A stretch of DNA of 64,000 bases from an uncultured Lachnospiraceae bacterium (GCA_910579275.1 CAJTTO010000023.1:1-64000); one strand, 5' to 3'; positions 43,424 through 53,065 are shown, numbered from the stretch's first letter. A program made the numbers and translations. The notes: generated by a model not told the origin, from the letters alone.

Positions 43424-44296
43424 TTACTCATATACCTCCAAGACTGCTCTGAAACTGCTGCCGTTGGCGTGAATGGGAATGACATACAATTTCTCATTAC
43501 TGATAAATGGTCCTTCCAATGCGTATTCCGGCGCATTCATGTCGACAGAGACATCATCATAGCTTAAATTGGTAGCAAAAAGTCCATTTACGCAGTTGAT
43601 AAACTCACCAACATTATCCAAGGCATCTTCATTGACTGCTTTGTATGTATCTCCGGTAAAGTGATTTGCAATGGCAAGCAGTCCATCGCCCGAAGCACTA
43701 ATATATACACGTATATGCAAATCGCCGACAATTGTCTGACAGGCATATTTGTCCAGCTGAACAGAATGTGCCGTATAGGCCTTGTCCAAATACGCATCGG
43801 AGTCAATCAGACGACGTATGGTTCGGATCAATGTCAGAACAAATTCTTTCAGTCGGTTTGCCTTTAGCGGGACAAAGATATTGATACACTGTTCAAGGTC
43901 ATCATGGATAAGTGAGCTTATCTGTGCATCACTAAATCCGCCAGACTGTTGGAATTCATCCAAAAGCGGATTAATCTGTGCGATACTGAGTACATTCGCA
44001 TTGAAAAGCTCCTGCACAAATTTCATAAACGAGTTGGACTGATAAGTCAATATCTGGTCTAATTTTTCATCTGTAAGATAGCCTGCATCAATAGCCGTTT
44101 CACCAAAGCGCTCATTGCTTTTATCTATTTTCCCTAAAAGTTCCTGCGCTGCCGCCGATGTAATCATTTTATTGATAACTGCTATTGTTTCAACTTCAGC
44201 CTTAAAGTCTTTCGGGACAGGAAGCAGATCATCGAGCTGGTTCTGCGTCAGCAGCTGTTTTTCCACTAAAAAATTTCCGAATAAGCGATTAAGCAT
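43424..44296 (-). CDS. CheX-family phosphatase with MshEN-like N-terminal repeats
   Basis: A 290-residue protein with two parts. Residues 1-125 show three helical repeats of the type LVEKQLLTQNQLDDLL, ETAIDAGYLTDEKLDQIL and LFNANVLSIAQINPLL, reminiscent of MshEN/GspE N-terminal modules. Residues 140-290 are a CheC/CheX-type domain with the phosphatase signature D-N-V-G-E231-F-I-N234. CheX dephosphorylates CheY-P; the cheY gene lies directly downstream. The start at 44296 has GAAGGAGGTCG upstream. The fused helical part may sense a ligand or partner; that is inference. Confidence 0.8.
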   Translation of the reverse strand: MLNRLFGNFLVEKQLLTQNQLDDLLPVPKDFKAEVETIAVINKMITSAAAQELLGKIDKSNERFGETAIDAGYLTDEKLDQILTYQSNSFMKFVQELFNANVLSIAQINPLLDEFQQSGGFSDAQISSLIHDDLEQCINIFVPLKANRLKEFVLTLIRTIRRLIDSDAYLDKAYTAHSVQLDKYACQTIVGDLHIRVYISASGDGLLAIANHFTGDTYKAVNEDALDNVGEFINCVNGLFATNLSYDDVSVDMNAPEYALEGPFISNEKLYVIPIHANGSSFRAVLEVYE

Positions 44297-44324
44297 TTTT
44301 CGACCTCCTTCTATGTCGTAGTAA

Positions 44325-44348
44325 GTAATTTGACAATACACAAATTAC
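44325..44348. promoter_or_regulatory. Palindrome in the cheX leader
   Basis: GTAATTTG (44325-44332) and CAAATTAC (44341-44348) are perfect inverted half-sites with an 8-base spacer, between the promoter and the cheX start. Candidate operator or leader hairpin; no regulator is known. Confidence 0.4.
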
Positions 44349-44358
44349 ACCTAATAAT

Positions 44359-44387
44359 AATATACACCTTTTTACAAAAAAATACAA
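44359..44387 (-). promoter_or_regulatory. Promoter of the cheX-cheY-Nudix unit
   Basis: On the minus strand TTGTAT (44382-44387), 17-bp spacer and TATATT (44359-44364), about 65 bases before the cheX-type start. Confidence 0.6.
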
Positions 44388-44422
44388 AGAAATCTTATAT
44401 TTTTTATATAAAAAAGAAAAAT

Positions 44423-47221
44423 CTATGCATTTTCACTGTAATATTGATCCAATATTCTTCTTGCCACAGGCACAGCGTACTCTCCGCCCGATCCGGCTCC
44501 TTCCATAATAATGGTAATCTGAAGCGGTTTTTCGGTATCGTATGTGTATCCGGTAAACCATGCATGGGAATCGGAGGACGTATTATATTCTGCCGATCCG
44601 GTTTTTCCAGCAGCACTGTATGATGAACTATTGAGACGCGTTCCCGTCCCCTCCCCCACTACAGAGGACATCATATCCTGCAAGACATCAGCCTCCTCGC
44701 TTGTGATAAGCTGTCCCAATGATGTCGGTGCATAATCCTTGATGCGCTCCCCGTTTGCGGTTTCAATCCGCTCAATCATATAGGGTGCCATCATTTCACC
44801 GTGGTTTGCGATCATGGCAGTAATTGCCGCAAGCTGAATGGGGGTCATCTGGGTTTCTCCCTGTCCGATGGCAGTCTGAATCATGGCACCATCCTGCGTC
44901 AGGATTTTATCAGAGATTCTGCTTGTTTTAACGGGAAAATCCACCGGCAGATTCCTGTCAAAATATAATGTCTGCAGTGTATCTTGAAATTTTTCCCTGT
45001 CAATTTCCATTCCAATATTGGCGAAAGATGCATTGCAGGACTTGGCAAAAGACTTTTTCAAGTCAACAGCCCCATGGCTGGTGCCATGGAAACATTGAAT
45101 CGTGCTGCTGCCACTCGTATATCTGCCATTACATTGAAACTGGTAGTTTTGATAATTTTCTGGATTTTCTTTAATATATTCCAGCGCCGTAAGAATTTTA
45201 AAGGTCGAACCGGGCGGATATACGCCCTGCGTAGCCCTGTTGAGCAGAACGGAACTTTCGTCATCGGCAACAATGCTGTCCCAGATATCACCGATTACAT
45301 TTGGGTCAAAATCAGGCTTTGACACCATGGCAAGAATTTTTCCTGTGGACGGTTCCGTAATAATCACTGTCCCGTCATATATGCCAAGTGCATCATATGC
45401 AATCTTCTGCAGATTTGCGTCAAAAGTCGTTATGACTGTATTTCCCATATGCTTTTCATTCGCAAGGTCATTGGCAAGCTTATCGTTGAGGGATATATTC
45501 GAAGACACCAGATACATATTTGCACTCTGTTCAACCCCCATTCGCCCATGGGAAGCATAACCAATGGCATGGGAAAAAATATTGCCAAACGGGTAAAAAC
45601 GTTCATCTGTATCAGCGAGTGTCGTTGCGAGCACCTGCCCGTCCGCGGACAAGATATCCCCCCGTGTCGTCTGTTCTGCCAGAATATCCTGCCGCTTTGC
45701 ATTATAGGAATTGTTAATGACCTGTGAGCTGTCGTAGTAGACAAAGTGTACAAGATACCCGCTGACAGCGGCAAATAACACGGCAAAAAAAGCTGCAGTC
45801 ATATTCATTTGTAGTTTCGGGATATGTTCGAGCGCGTACTGATAATAAACATTGTCATAATCATATTCCTCATCTGCGCCAGTATCCTCATCATGTGCAT
45901 ATGCAGCGTACAAATAATCATTGTGGATATAAAATCCCTGAATAACGGAAAACATAATCAGGGACGCAAGCACCGAACTTCCGCCATAACTAATCAGCGG
46001 CAGTGTCACCCCTGTAAGCGGGATAAACTTACTGTTTCCTCCGATTGTCAGAAAAAGCTGTACAATGTATACAATCCCGAGTCCGTAAACTGTGTATTTC
46101 ATAAAGGCATCATTGCAGGAATGTGCGACATGGACAATTTCCAGAAATAAATTGACACAGACTGCAATCAGGCAAATGCCAAATATCACGCCAAATTCTT
46201 CACAAATTGCGGAGAATATAAAGTCCTGCTCAACATAGGGTATGGAGCTTGGCGTACCGGCATCAATCCCCATGCCGAACCAGCCGCCTGTTCCGATTCC
46301 AAATAAAGACTGGGCAATCTGGTAACCAGTGGCATTGATATCATTCCACGGATTCAGCCATGCCGCAACGCGCACACGTACATGGGCAAACATAAAATAT
46401 GATGCATATGCCGCGGCTGCCCCGCCTGCCAGTCCCAGTATCAAGTATTTTCGCTTGCGTGTGGCCGTATACAAAAGTATGGTATATGTTATAAAATAAA
46501 TAAGGGCGCTTCCCAAATCCTTTGATAAGACAAGAAACAGCACATGGACTGCCGCCAATACTGCCGAGAACAGGATGTGGCTGAACTTTTCCGCCTTTGA
46601 AAGGCATGCGGCGATAAACAGTACATACAAAATCTTGACAAACTCAGACGGCTGGAACGAAATGCCCATAATAGAAAATGACAGCTTGGAACCATTTGTG
46701 ATACTGCCGCTTATCAGTACCGCCCCCAGTATCAGTATTCCTGCTGCCGCAAAAATGAGATAACAGCTTCTCAGCAGTCTGATATATTTCATTAATGCAG
46801 GTATAACAAGTGCAGCAACAAGCGAAACTGCTATGATGGTAAACTGACGAATGGAGCGTGTAATCGACAATCTTGTCAGTATCACAAAGCTTATAGACAA
46901 AAGGAGTGCAATGTGATTCTGTATGAGTCTGTTGGCCTTTGGATAGATTACACGCATCAGCACCAAAAACGCAAACACTGTTATCACTTGAAACAGGGGC
47001 AGGAAAAGATATGTAAAGTCCTTCCTTGAGGATAACAGAACAAGACTCCCCGTCATATGATTGGCAAAAATCATAATATACTGAAGAAAGAAAAAAAAGT
47101 TCCTGCGTTCTCTGTCATCACGTTTGAGAACAACATAGCTGATTATTGTATATAATAAAATATTTATTACTAATATATACTTTGATAATTCAATTACTGC
47201 CTTAAGCATTCCAATAACCAT
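44423..47221 (-). CDS. SEDS glycosyltransferase/class B penicillin-binding protein fusion
   Basis: A 932-residue single-chain peptidoglycan synthase. Residues 1-430 are a SEDS (FtsW/RodA/SpoVE) domain with about ten membrane helices; signatures are FQPSEFVKI, the essential-type Asp333 in EQDFIFSAICEEFG and the LPLISYGGSS loop. After a linker and one more membrane helix (about 475-495) comes a class B PBP: dimerisation-like segment with TRGDILSADG, then transpeptidase with Ser672-x-x-Lys675 (PGSTFK), Ser728-x-Asn730 (SCN) and Lys873-Thr-Gly (KTGSAE). The two partners are normally separate proteins. The start has AGGAAAGG close to the ATG; an internal ATG (MLKAV) is possible. Roles in elongation, division or sporulation cannot be separated from sequence. 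Confidence 0.9.
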   Translation of the reverse strand: MVIGMLKAVIELSKYILVINILLYTIISYVVLKRDDRERRNFFFFLQYIMIFANHMTGSLVLLSSRKDFTYLFLPLFQVITVFAFLVLMRVIYPKANRLIQNHIALLLSISFVILTRLSITRSIRQFTIIAVSLVAALVIPALMKYIRLLRSCYLIFAAAGILILGAVLISGSITNGSKLSFSIMGISFQPSEFVKILYVLFIAACLSKAEKFSHILFSAVLAAVHVLFLVLSKDLGSALIYFITYTILLYTATRKRKYLILGLAGGAAAAYASYFMFAHVRVRVAAWLNPWNDINATGYQIAQSLFGIGTGGWFGMGIDAGTPSSIPYVEQDFIFSAICEEFGVIFGICLIAVCVNLFLEIVHVAHSCNDAFMKYTVYGLGIVYIVQLFLTIGGNSKFIPLTGVTLPLISYGGSSVLASLIMFSVIQGFYIHNDYLYAAYAHDEDTGADEEYDYDNVYYQYALEHIPKLQMNMTAAFFAVLFAAVSGYLVHFVYYDSSQVINNSYNAKRQDILAEQTTRGDILSADGQVLATTLADTDERFYPFGNIFSHAIGYASHGRMGVEQSANMYLVSSNISLNDKLANDLANEKHMGNTVITTFDANLQKIAYDALGIYDGTVIITEPSTGKILAMVSKPDFDPNVIGDIWDSIVADDESSVLLNRATQGVYPPGSTFKILTALEYIKENPENYQNYQFQCNGRYTSGSSTIQCFHGTSHGAVDLKKSFAKSCNASFANIGMEIDREKFQDTLQTLYFDRNLPVDFPVKTSRISDKILTQDGAMIQTAIGQGETQMTPIQLAAITAMIANHGEMMAPYMIERIETANGERIKDYAPTSLGQLITSEEADVLQDMMSSVVGEGTGTRLNSSSYSAAGKTGSAEYNTSSDSHAWFTGYTYDTEKPLQITIIMEGAGSGGEYAVPVARRILDQYYSENA

Positions 47222-47228
47222 GCCTTTC

Positions 47229-47245
47229 CTAAAGCGTGTTTCAAA
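47229..47245 (+). repeat. Family B end sequence at the SEDS-PBP start
   Basis: CTAAAGCGTGTTTCAAA matches the family B end with one change. It occupies the 34-base gap between the U32 stop and the SEDS-PBP start, directly 5' of the binding site. Confidence 0.4.
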
Positions 47246-47255
47246 CAGGCGTATG

Positions 47256-49433
47256 CTATTCTACTCCACGTTTATAGTGTCCATTCGTGAATTCTTTTAA
47301 CGGAAATTCACATTCTGTTCCCGCCTTTCTGCCGCTGACAAGCCCGAGATAATATGCTATGACTGCATTTGTCTGTTCCCTGTCTTCAATGGAGAAGTCA
47401 AGCCGGAGCACATTATAGTTTTTCTTCAGAATGCTGCCAATCTGCCCATGCAGAGACAATGGAACCGTATTATAAAGCGTATTGTAACAATGAATACAGT
47501 TTTGCCTGACAGCAAAAACATTTTTATACCGGTCTGTCAAATGATAGATATTATCTTCATTTTCGGTATCATTTATACAGGAATCCAAAGTTTTTCTGAC
47601 ACAGTTTGCCGTGTACATTAGCGGAAGGAAACCATACAGCACAAACTGGGTACTGCAATCTGCGGACAGCATTCCCAGTTCTTTTTTGTTTAGCTCGAGA
47701 GGGAACGTGATCCCGTCAAACTGGCGGGACAAAAAATCCAATGCGGCATGGTTCCAAGCATAAATTGAGTAATCGGAATATACCGCGCCAGTATATCCTA
47801 TCCCTGACAGCCATTCCAGTTCCTCAAAATTCCTTACCAATACCCCTGTAAAGCGCCCGCTTTCCAACAGCTGCTCATACACAGGCAGATATTTCCGGCT
47901 CCTTTTTCTGAATATATGGGGCATCACTAAAATATATTCTTTTCCAGCCAGCAGCAGCCTGTCAGTCGAACGCCTTGTGATAAAAATATCTCCATCCACA
48001 TATATCTGCCGAATTTCCGAGAAATTGTTTGCAGCCAGCAGCTGTTCGACTGTTGTAGTCAGCGCGCATACATTGTTGACTCCTACAGTCGAAACAGCTG
48101 ATTTCTGCCGGCATACCTCCGGAACACAACACTTCTCCAAAACTGGCGTTTGTCTTGGGCAGCACAATGCATCCTCAAGTGTTGAGCACCCCATTCGGCG
48201 CAATTCATTCAGCGCCTTCACTGGCATAAACGAGGCGGAATCCGTATCTATGGTCAGCTCTGTCAATTCAAAGCAGGTGTCCCCCATTTTGTTTATCCGT
48301 TTTGAGATTTCGCCCTCGTCAAGCGGTCTGCTCAAGGCACTACTCACCATCGCTCCCGTCACAGTTACGGTCGCACAGTCACAGGAAAGTGTCAGCATGG
48401 CATGTTCCCCCGCATGTATGTAAACATATCCCATGACTGGAAGCAATCTGTTTTTGGAAACGTATTGCTCCTGAATTGTTTTGAGAACCTCCTGCGAACT
48501 TCCGGAATATCCTGGCTCCTTGAGTGTCACCATTGACTTGTCATTGTGCTTCTGATAATATCCGGTGCAGATATCCGAGCGAATATACAATTCCCGCAGC
48601 AGCAGCTCATCCTTTGCAGCAATTTTATAAGGCTTGTCAGGATTCGCCAGATACCGATCTATATATTTGCGGTACATCGCCGTAACACCTGCGACATATT
48701 CAGGACTTTTCATACGTCCCTCAATCTTAAAGGAGTCAATCCCTGCCTGTATTAGCTCCGGCAAGACAGACAGGGTATACATATCCTTAAGGCTGAGCGG
48801 ATATAACGTCCTTCCATTATCCGTCGTGTAAGGCAGTCGGCAAGGTCCGGCACAGCGTCCGCGATTGCCGCTTCTCCCGCCCAGTATGGAACTAAACAGG
48901 CATTGTCCGGAATATGCGTAACACATGGCGCCGTGGACAAAACATTCAACCTCAAGACCGGTTGTATCCTTGATTTCCTTTATCTCATCAAGTGACAGCT
49001 CCCTTGCCGGAACAATCCGGCATACGCCAAGCTTCTTCATGTAGGCAGCGCCATAAATGCCCGTTATGGTCATCTGCGTGCTCGCATGAAATGCAAGATC
49101 CGGAAAATTGCCGCGAAGGCATTCCAAAACCCCCATATCCTGTACAATTACACCATCCAGTCCTGCCTCATATAAGGGCTGGATATACGGCACAAGATTT
49201 GAAAGTTCATTTTCCTTTACAAGCGTATTTACTGTCAAGTATATTTTCCTGCCAAAAACATGTGCAATACGCAGTGCATCCAAAATTTCTTCTCCGGAAA
49301 AGTTTCCTGCATATGCACGGGCACCATATTGCTCCCCGCCAAGGTAGACCGCATCGGCACCTGCATTGACAGCCGCCCGAAAACAGGCAAAATTTCCTGC
49401 CGGCGCCAACAATTCAACTTTTTGTTTCCTCAA
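47256..49433 (-). CDS. U32 family peptidase (long, DUF3656-type)
   Basis: A protein of about 725 residues. The U32 core begins with KVELLAPAGNFACFRAAVNAGADAVYLGG and contains the Cys-rich MCYAYSGQCLFSSILGGRSGNRGRCAGPCRLPY signature. The C-terminal part has further Cys residues. Related U32 proteins (TrhP, RlhA) act in tRNA or 23S rRNA hydroxylation, not classical proteolysis, so 'peptidase' is a family name. Start is uncertain: TTG at 49433 has AAAGGA at ideal spacing; ATG at 49439 is too close to it and ATG at 49460 has no site. Upstream of the SEDS-PBP gene, 34 bases apart. Confidence 0.85.
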   Translation of the reverse strand: MRKQKVELLAPAGNFACFRAAVNAGADAVYLGGEQYGARAYAGNFSGEEILDALRIAHVFGRKIYLTVNTLVKENELSNLVPYIQPLYEAGLDGVIVQDMGVLECLRGNFPDLAFHASTQMTITGIYGAAYMKKLGVCRIVPARELSLDEIKEIKDTTGLEVECFVHGAMCYAYSGQCLFSSILGGRSGNRGRCAGPCRLPYTTDNGRTLYPLSLKDMYTLSVLPELIQAGIDSFKIEGRMKSPEYVAGVTAMYRKYIDRYLANPDKPYKIAAKDELLLRELYIRSDICTGYYQKHNDKSMVTLKEPGYSGSSQEVLKTIQEQYVSKNRLLPVMGYVYIHAGEHAMLTLSCDCATVTVTGAMVSSALSRPLDEGEISKRINKMGDTCFELTELTIDTDSASFMPVKALNELRRMGCSTLEDALCCPRQTPVLEKCCVPEVCRQKSAVSTVGVNNVCALTTTVEQLLAANNFSEIRQIYVDGDIFITRRSTDRLLLAGKEYILVMPHIFRKRSRKYLPVYEQLLESGRFTGVLVRNFEELEWLSGIGYTGAVYSDYSIYAWNHAALDFLSRQFDGITFPLELNKKELGMLSADCSTQFVLYGFLPLMYTANCVRKTLDSCINDTENEDNIYHLTDRYKNVFAVRQNCIHCYNTLYNTVPLSLHGQIGSILKKNYNVLRLDFSIEDREQTNAVIAYYLGLVSGRKAGTECEFPLKEFTNGHYKRGVE

Positions 49434-49462
49434 AATCATTCCTTTTACGCTAACTCCCATCT

Positions 49463-49478
49463 GCCCGCTTTAGCGGGC
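49463..49478. other. Short GC hairpin near the U32 gene start
   Basis: GCCCGC (49463-49468) and GCGGGC (49473-49478) with a 4-base loop sit just upstream of the U32 start and within the possible ATG at 49460. There is no T run, so it may affect initiation and not termination. Confidence 0.35.
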
Positions 49479-49537
49479 GTACAAATCAGGATGGTGAAAT
49501 GTTCTTTTTCACACTACCTCCAGCCTTACAACAATAT

Positions 49538-49569
49538 GAGCAATCAAGGCAGCCAGCGCCTGATTGCTC
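49538..49569 (-). terminator. Terminator of zapA
   Basis: GAGCAATCA-AGGC (49538-49550) pairs with GCCTGATTGCTC (about 49558-49569) with one bulged base. It follows the zapA stop (49591) by 22 bases. The minus-strand tail ATATTGTTG is weak. Confidence 0.6.
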
Positions 49570-49590
49570 AGCTTTTGTATCTCAGGGAAA

Positions 49591-50013
49591 TCATCCCCCC
49601 TGTTCGTTTTTCTGGTATTCTTTCAGCTCTGTCTCCAGACGGACAATCTGTTTTGCATTTTCATTCAGTGTCTCATTCGCCTCTTTGAGGGATTTTGATG
49701 TATTGTCGAGCTTTATCTGTGTCGCAATCAGCTCATGTTTTAAGTCGTACAGCTCATTTTCTTTGGCTTTCAAGTCCTGCTCGAGAAGCTCTATCTGCTT
49801 TTTGGCCTTAAAAAAGTCATCCGCGATATTCAGCTGGATAAGCATATTCTGTTTATCGGCAGACTGTCTCTTAAAACTGTCCAACTTAGCATATTCATTG
49901 ACCTTATTATTTATGTATGATGCTACCTTCTGTAAATACTCAGCGCTTTCATTCCCGCTGACAGTCAGCACCTTTCCTCCAATAATAACTTCTGTATCTG
50001 TTTTGGCAGACAT
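49591..50013 (-). CDS. zapA: Cell division protein ZapA
   Basis: A 140-residue ZapA. The N-terminal fold has KTDTEVIIGGKVLTVSGNESAEYLQKVASYINNKVNEYAK, followed by a long coiled coil (about 62-135) that mediates tetramer formation. ZapA cross-links FtsZ protofilaments in the Z-ring. It is the next gene after ruvA-ruvB and is followed by a hairpin terminator. The coiled coil is longer than in E. coli ZapA (109 residues), as in many Firmicutes. Confidence 0.9.
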   Translation of the reverse strand: MSAKTDTEVIIGGKVLTVSGNESAEYLQKVASYINNKVNEYAKLDSFKRQSADKQNMLIQLNIADDFFKAKKQIELLEQDLKAKENELYDLKHELIATQIKLDNTSKSLKEANETLNENAKQIVRLETELKEYQKNEQGG

Positions 50014-50108
50014 AATCGTGCCCCTTTCTCAATCAGTGACTGCCCGGCAACCTTTTGTATTACATGGCAGCTTGTTTATTCGTACACTTTATTTTATATT
50101 ATATCAGA

Positions 50109-51107
50109 CTACTCTGGCATTTCAAGCCCTAAATGACGATATGTGCGTTCCGACACTACCCTTCCGCGCTGCGTGCGTACAATAAACCCGTTTTTTATCA
50201 GATATGGCTCGTAAACATCCTCGACGGTACCACTGTCCTCCCCGATTGTGGCGGACAATGTCTCAATCCCTACCGGGCCTCCGTTGAATCTTTCAATCAT
50301 TGTCAAAAGAATCATCCGGTCTGTCTGGTCAAGTCCGCATTTGTCAACATCAAGCATGTCCAGTGCTGTATTGGCAACCTCAAGCGTTATCTCGCCGTCA
50401 TATTTTACCTGTGCAAAGTCCCGCACCCTTTTTAAAATACGGTTTGCAAGCCGCGGTGTTCCACGGCTCCTTCGCGCAAGTTCCATTGCCCCCTGATCAT
50501 CAATCTGCACATTTAGAATACGAGCCGAATGCTGAATGATAAGCTTCAGTTCATCAACGGAATAAAATTCAAGATGCTGTATGACCCCAAACCTGTCCCT
50601 GAGGGGGGCTGACAAAAGCCCGGCACGCGTGGTCGCCCCTATCAGCGTAAACCTTGGAAGGTCAAGCCTGATTGATTTTGCAGTGGTACCTTTCCCAATC
50701 ATGACATCAATCGCGAAATCTTCCATAGCAGGGTAAAGTACTTCTTCCACCTGCCTGTTAAGGCGATGAATCTCATCCACAAATAAAATGTCTCCCTCCT
50801 GCAGTCCGTTCAGGACAGCTGCCATATCCCCCGGTCTCTCAATCGCAGGGCCGCTTGTCACTTTGATATTCACACCCATCTCGTTTGCAATAATGCCCGC
50901 AAGGGTCGTTTTGCCAAGCCCGGGAGGACCATAAAACAAAACGTGGTCAAGGGAGTCATCCCTCTGCTTTGCAGCTTCTATATAGATGTTCATAATTTCC
51001 TTTATCTTTTTCTGACCAATATAGTCTTTTAGATACTGCGGACGCAGGCTCCCTTCCAGCTTCACGTCCTCTTCCAAAAGCTTTGTCTCTATTACTCTGG
51101 CTGCCAT
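50109..51107 (-). CDS. ruvB: Holliday junction DNA helicase RuvB
   Basis: A 332-residue AAA+ motor. Walker A GPPGLGKTT, Walker B DEIHRLN, sensor 1 and the arginine finger region DRFG are visible, followed by a C-terminal winged helix with GGPVGIETLSATIGEDSGTVEDVYEPYLIK. Together with RuvA it drives branch migration; the resolvase here is RecU (18.4 kb) since ruvC is absent, as in other Firmicutes. Lies 15 bases after ruvA. Confidence 0.97.
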   Translation of the reverse strand: MAARVIETKLLEEDVKLEGSLRPQYLKDYIGQKKIKEIMNIYIEAAKQRDDSLDHVLFYGPPGLGKTTLAGIIANEMGVNIKVTSGPAIERPGDMAAVLNGLQEGDILFVDEIHRLNRQVEEVLYPAMEDFAIDVMIGKGTTAKSIRLDLPRFTLIGATTRAGLLSAPLRDRFGVIQHLEFYSVDELKLIIQHSARILNVQIDDQGAMELARRSRGTPRLANRILKRVRDFAQVKYDGEITLEVANTALDMLDVDKCGLDQTDRMILLTMIERFNGGPVGIETLSATIGEDSGTVEDVYEPYLIKNGFIVRTQRGRVVSERTYRHLGLEMPE

Positions 51108-51122
51108 AATGTCCCCCTGAAA

Positions 51123-51716
51123 CTATGTATTGATTCCTTTAAGCGCCTGCTTTAATACTGCACCGGAATCCATTCCCTCTGTAATCGTCACTTGGTTTAC
51201 GGCTTTCAGTGCCTCAGCAGGCGAATATCCCAGCGCGGTCAGCGCTTCCAACGCTTCATTTTTTGCACCGGAATCCGGTGTGCTGTTATAAGGAATCCGT
51301 TCTGGAGATGCTGTTATCTGAATCTTATCTTTTAGGTCAAGGATAATCCGCTCCGCGGACTTTCCGCCGATTCCGGGCGCCTTGGATATCGCCTTGGCAT
51401 CCCCGGAAAGGATGGCAAAACGAAGGTCGTCTGCACTCATTACGGAAAGAATGCCAAGGGCGCCTTTGGGACCAATTCCGTTTACCGTAATGAGTTTTCT
51501 GTAGATTTCCAAATCATCCTTCGTGAGAAAGCCGAACAATTGAAACGCGTCCTCACGCACGCTGGTATAGGTATATATCTTTACTTCCGTGCCGATTTTC
51601 GGCAGACGCTGCGCCACACTGAGAGGGATTCTGATATTGTATCCGATATTGTTACATTCCAGTACCAGATTGTCAGCCTCCAAATCTGTTATAATTCCTT
51701 TTATATATGCAAACAT
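51123..51716 (-). CDS. ruvA: Holliday junction DNA helicase RuvA
   Basis: A 197-residue RuvA. The OB domain (MFAYIKGIITDLEADNLVLECN), helix-hairpin-helix domain with ITVNGIGPKGALGILS and GIGGKSAERIILDLKDK, and the C-terminal RuvB-contact domain (ALTALGYSPAEALKAV) are all present. Start at 51716 because GGAGG lies before it; a frame opening five residues earlier exists. First gene of ruvAB. Confidence 0.96.
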   Translation of the reverse strand: MFAYIKGIITDLEADNLVLECNNIGYNIRIPLSVAQRLPKIGTEVKIYTYTSVREDAFQLFGFLTKDDLEIYRKLITVNGIGPKGALGILSVMSADDLRFAILSGDAKAISKAPGIGGKSAERIILDLKDKIQITASPERIPYNSTPDSGAKNEALEALTALGYSPAEALKAVNQVTITEGMDSGAVLKQALKGINT

Positions 51717-51894
51717 ACCCTGTCCCTCCATCGGCAGAAATCATATCAACCCAATTATAACATATATCAATCCAAAAAGGAAGAAAAAGAAAACATATGT
51801 TTCTACTTTCTTCCTTCCTGACGCCACTGTCCGCTTTGTTCCAGCAGCATATAAAATCCATTCAAACTTGTTTCAATGAATCTCTGTATTTGTA

Positions 51895-52920
51895 TTAGTT
51901 ATTGATAAACTTATCTTCTTCGTTATTCCAGCTGTAAAGCTTACGGATTTCCTCGCCAACCTTCTCTGAGGAATGCTCTGCTGCAAGCTTTCTCATCGCT
52001 TTAAAGTGAACCTGACGTCCTGCCGGTGACATATCCAACAGGAACTCTTTTGCGAAGGAACCATCCTGAATGTCAGAAAGAATCTTCTTCATTGTCTTCT
52101 TTGTTTCCTCAGTGATAAGCTTGGGTCCTGTAATGTAATCGCCATATTCCGCTGTATTGGAAATAGAATATCTCATGCCTGCAAAGCCGGACTGATAGAT
52201 CAGGTCAACAATCAGCTTCATTTCATGAATACACTCAAAATATGCATTTCTCGGGTCATATCCAGCCTCAACGAGCGTCTCAAAGCCTGCCTGCATCAAT
52301 GCACATACGCCGCCGCAAAGCACTGCCTGCTCACCAAACAGGTCTGTCTCAGTCTCTGTACGGAATGTTGTCTCAAGTACGCCTGCTCTTGCGCCGCCGA
52401 TTGCCAATGCGTAAGCCAGTGCCAGATCAAGTGCCTTTCCTGTAGCGTTCTGCTCTACAGCTACCAGACAAGGAACTCCCTTGCCTGCCTGATACTCGGA
52501 GCGTACTGTATGTCCAGGTCCTTTGGGTGCTATCATGGTAACATCAACATCCGCAGGCGGTTTGATGCATCCGAAATGAATATTGAAACCATGTGCAAAC
52601 ATAAGCATGTTTCCTGCTTCAAGGTTTGGCTCGATATCTTTCTTGTACATATCAGCCTGCAGCTCATCATTAATAAGAATCATGATGATATCGGCCTTTT
52701 TAGCTGCCTCTGCTGCTGTATACACCTCAAATCCCTGCTTAACAGCCTTGTCCCATGACTTGCTGCCTTCATAGAGACCGATAATAACATTGCATCCGGA
52801 CTCCTTTGCGTTCAACGCATGGGCATGTCCCTGACTGCCGTAACCAATTACTGCGATTGTCTTACCCTCTAACAAAGAAAGGTTACAATCCTCCTGATAA
52901 TAGATCTTTGCTTCTGACAT
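51895..52920 (-). CDS. ilvC: Ketol-acid reductoisomerase
   Basis: A 341-residue class I IlvC, converting acetolactate to dihydroxyisovalerate with NADPH in valine, leucine and isoleucine synthesis. The Rossmann motif is AVIGYGSQGHAHALN and the catalytic metal-binding region has GVCALMQAGFETLVEAGYDPRNAYFECIHE. The start at 52920 is fixed by GGAGGATTATAAAG. It lies 146 bases downstream of ilvN; possibly it has its own promoter. Confidence 0.96.
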   Translation of the reverse strand: MSEAKIYYQEDCNLSLLEGKTIAVIGYGSQGHAHALNAKESGCNVIIGLYEGSKSWDKAVKQGFEVYTAAEAAKKADIIMILINDELQADMYKKDIEPNLEAGNMLMFAHGFNIHFGCIKPPADVDVTMIAPKGPGHTVRSEYQAGKGVPCLVAVEQNATGKALDLALAYALAIGGARAGVLETTFRTETETDLFGEQAVLCGGVCALMQAGFETLVEAGYDPRNAYFECIHEMKLIVDLIYQSGFAGMRYSISNTAEYGDYITGPKLITEETKKTMKKILSDIQDGSFAKEFLLDMSPAGRQVHFKAMRKLAAEHSSEKVGEEIRKLYSWNNEEDKFINN

Positions 52921-53065
52921 CTTTATAATCCTCCTTATTTTGCGGAGCAAAATGCAAGCTGCTCGGATGAGCAGAGGATTTTCCTCCTGTATATGTTTAT
53001 TTATAAACTGTAACTATCAATCACTTCATAGTTGCATTTTATATAATCTGTTTTACCGACAATAG

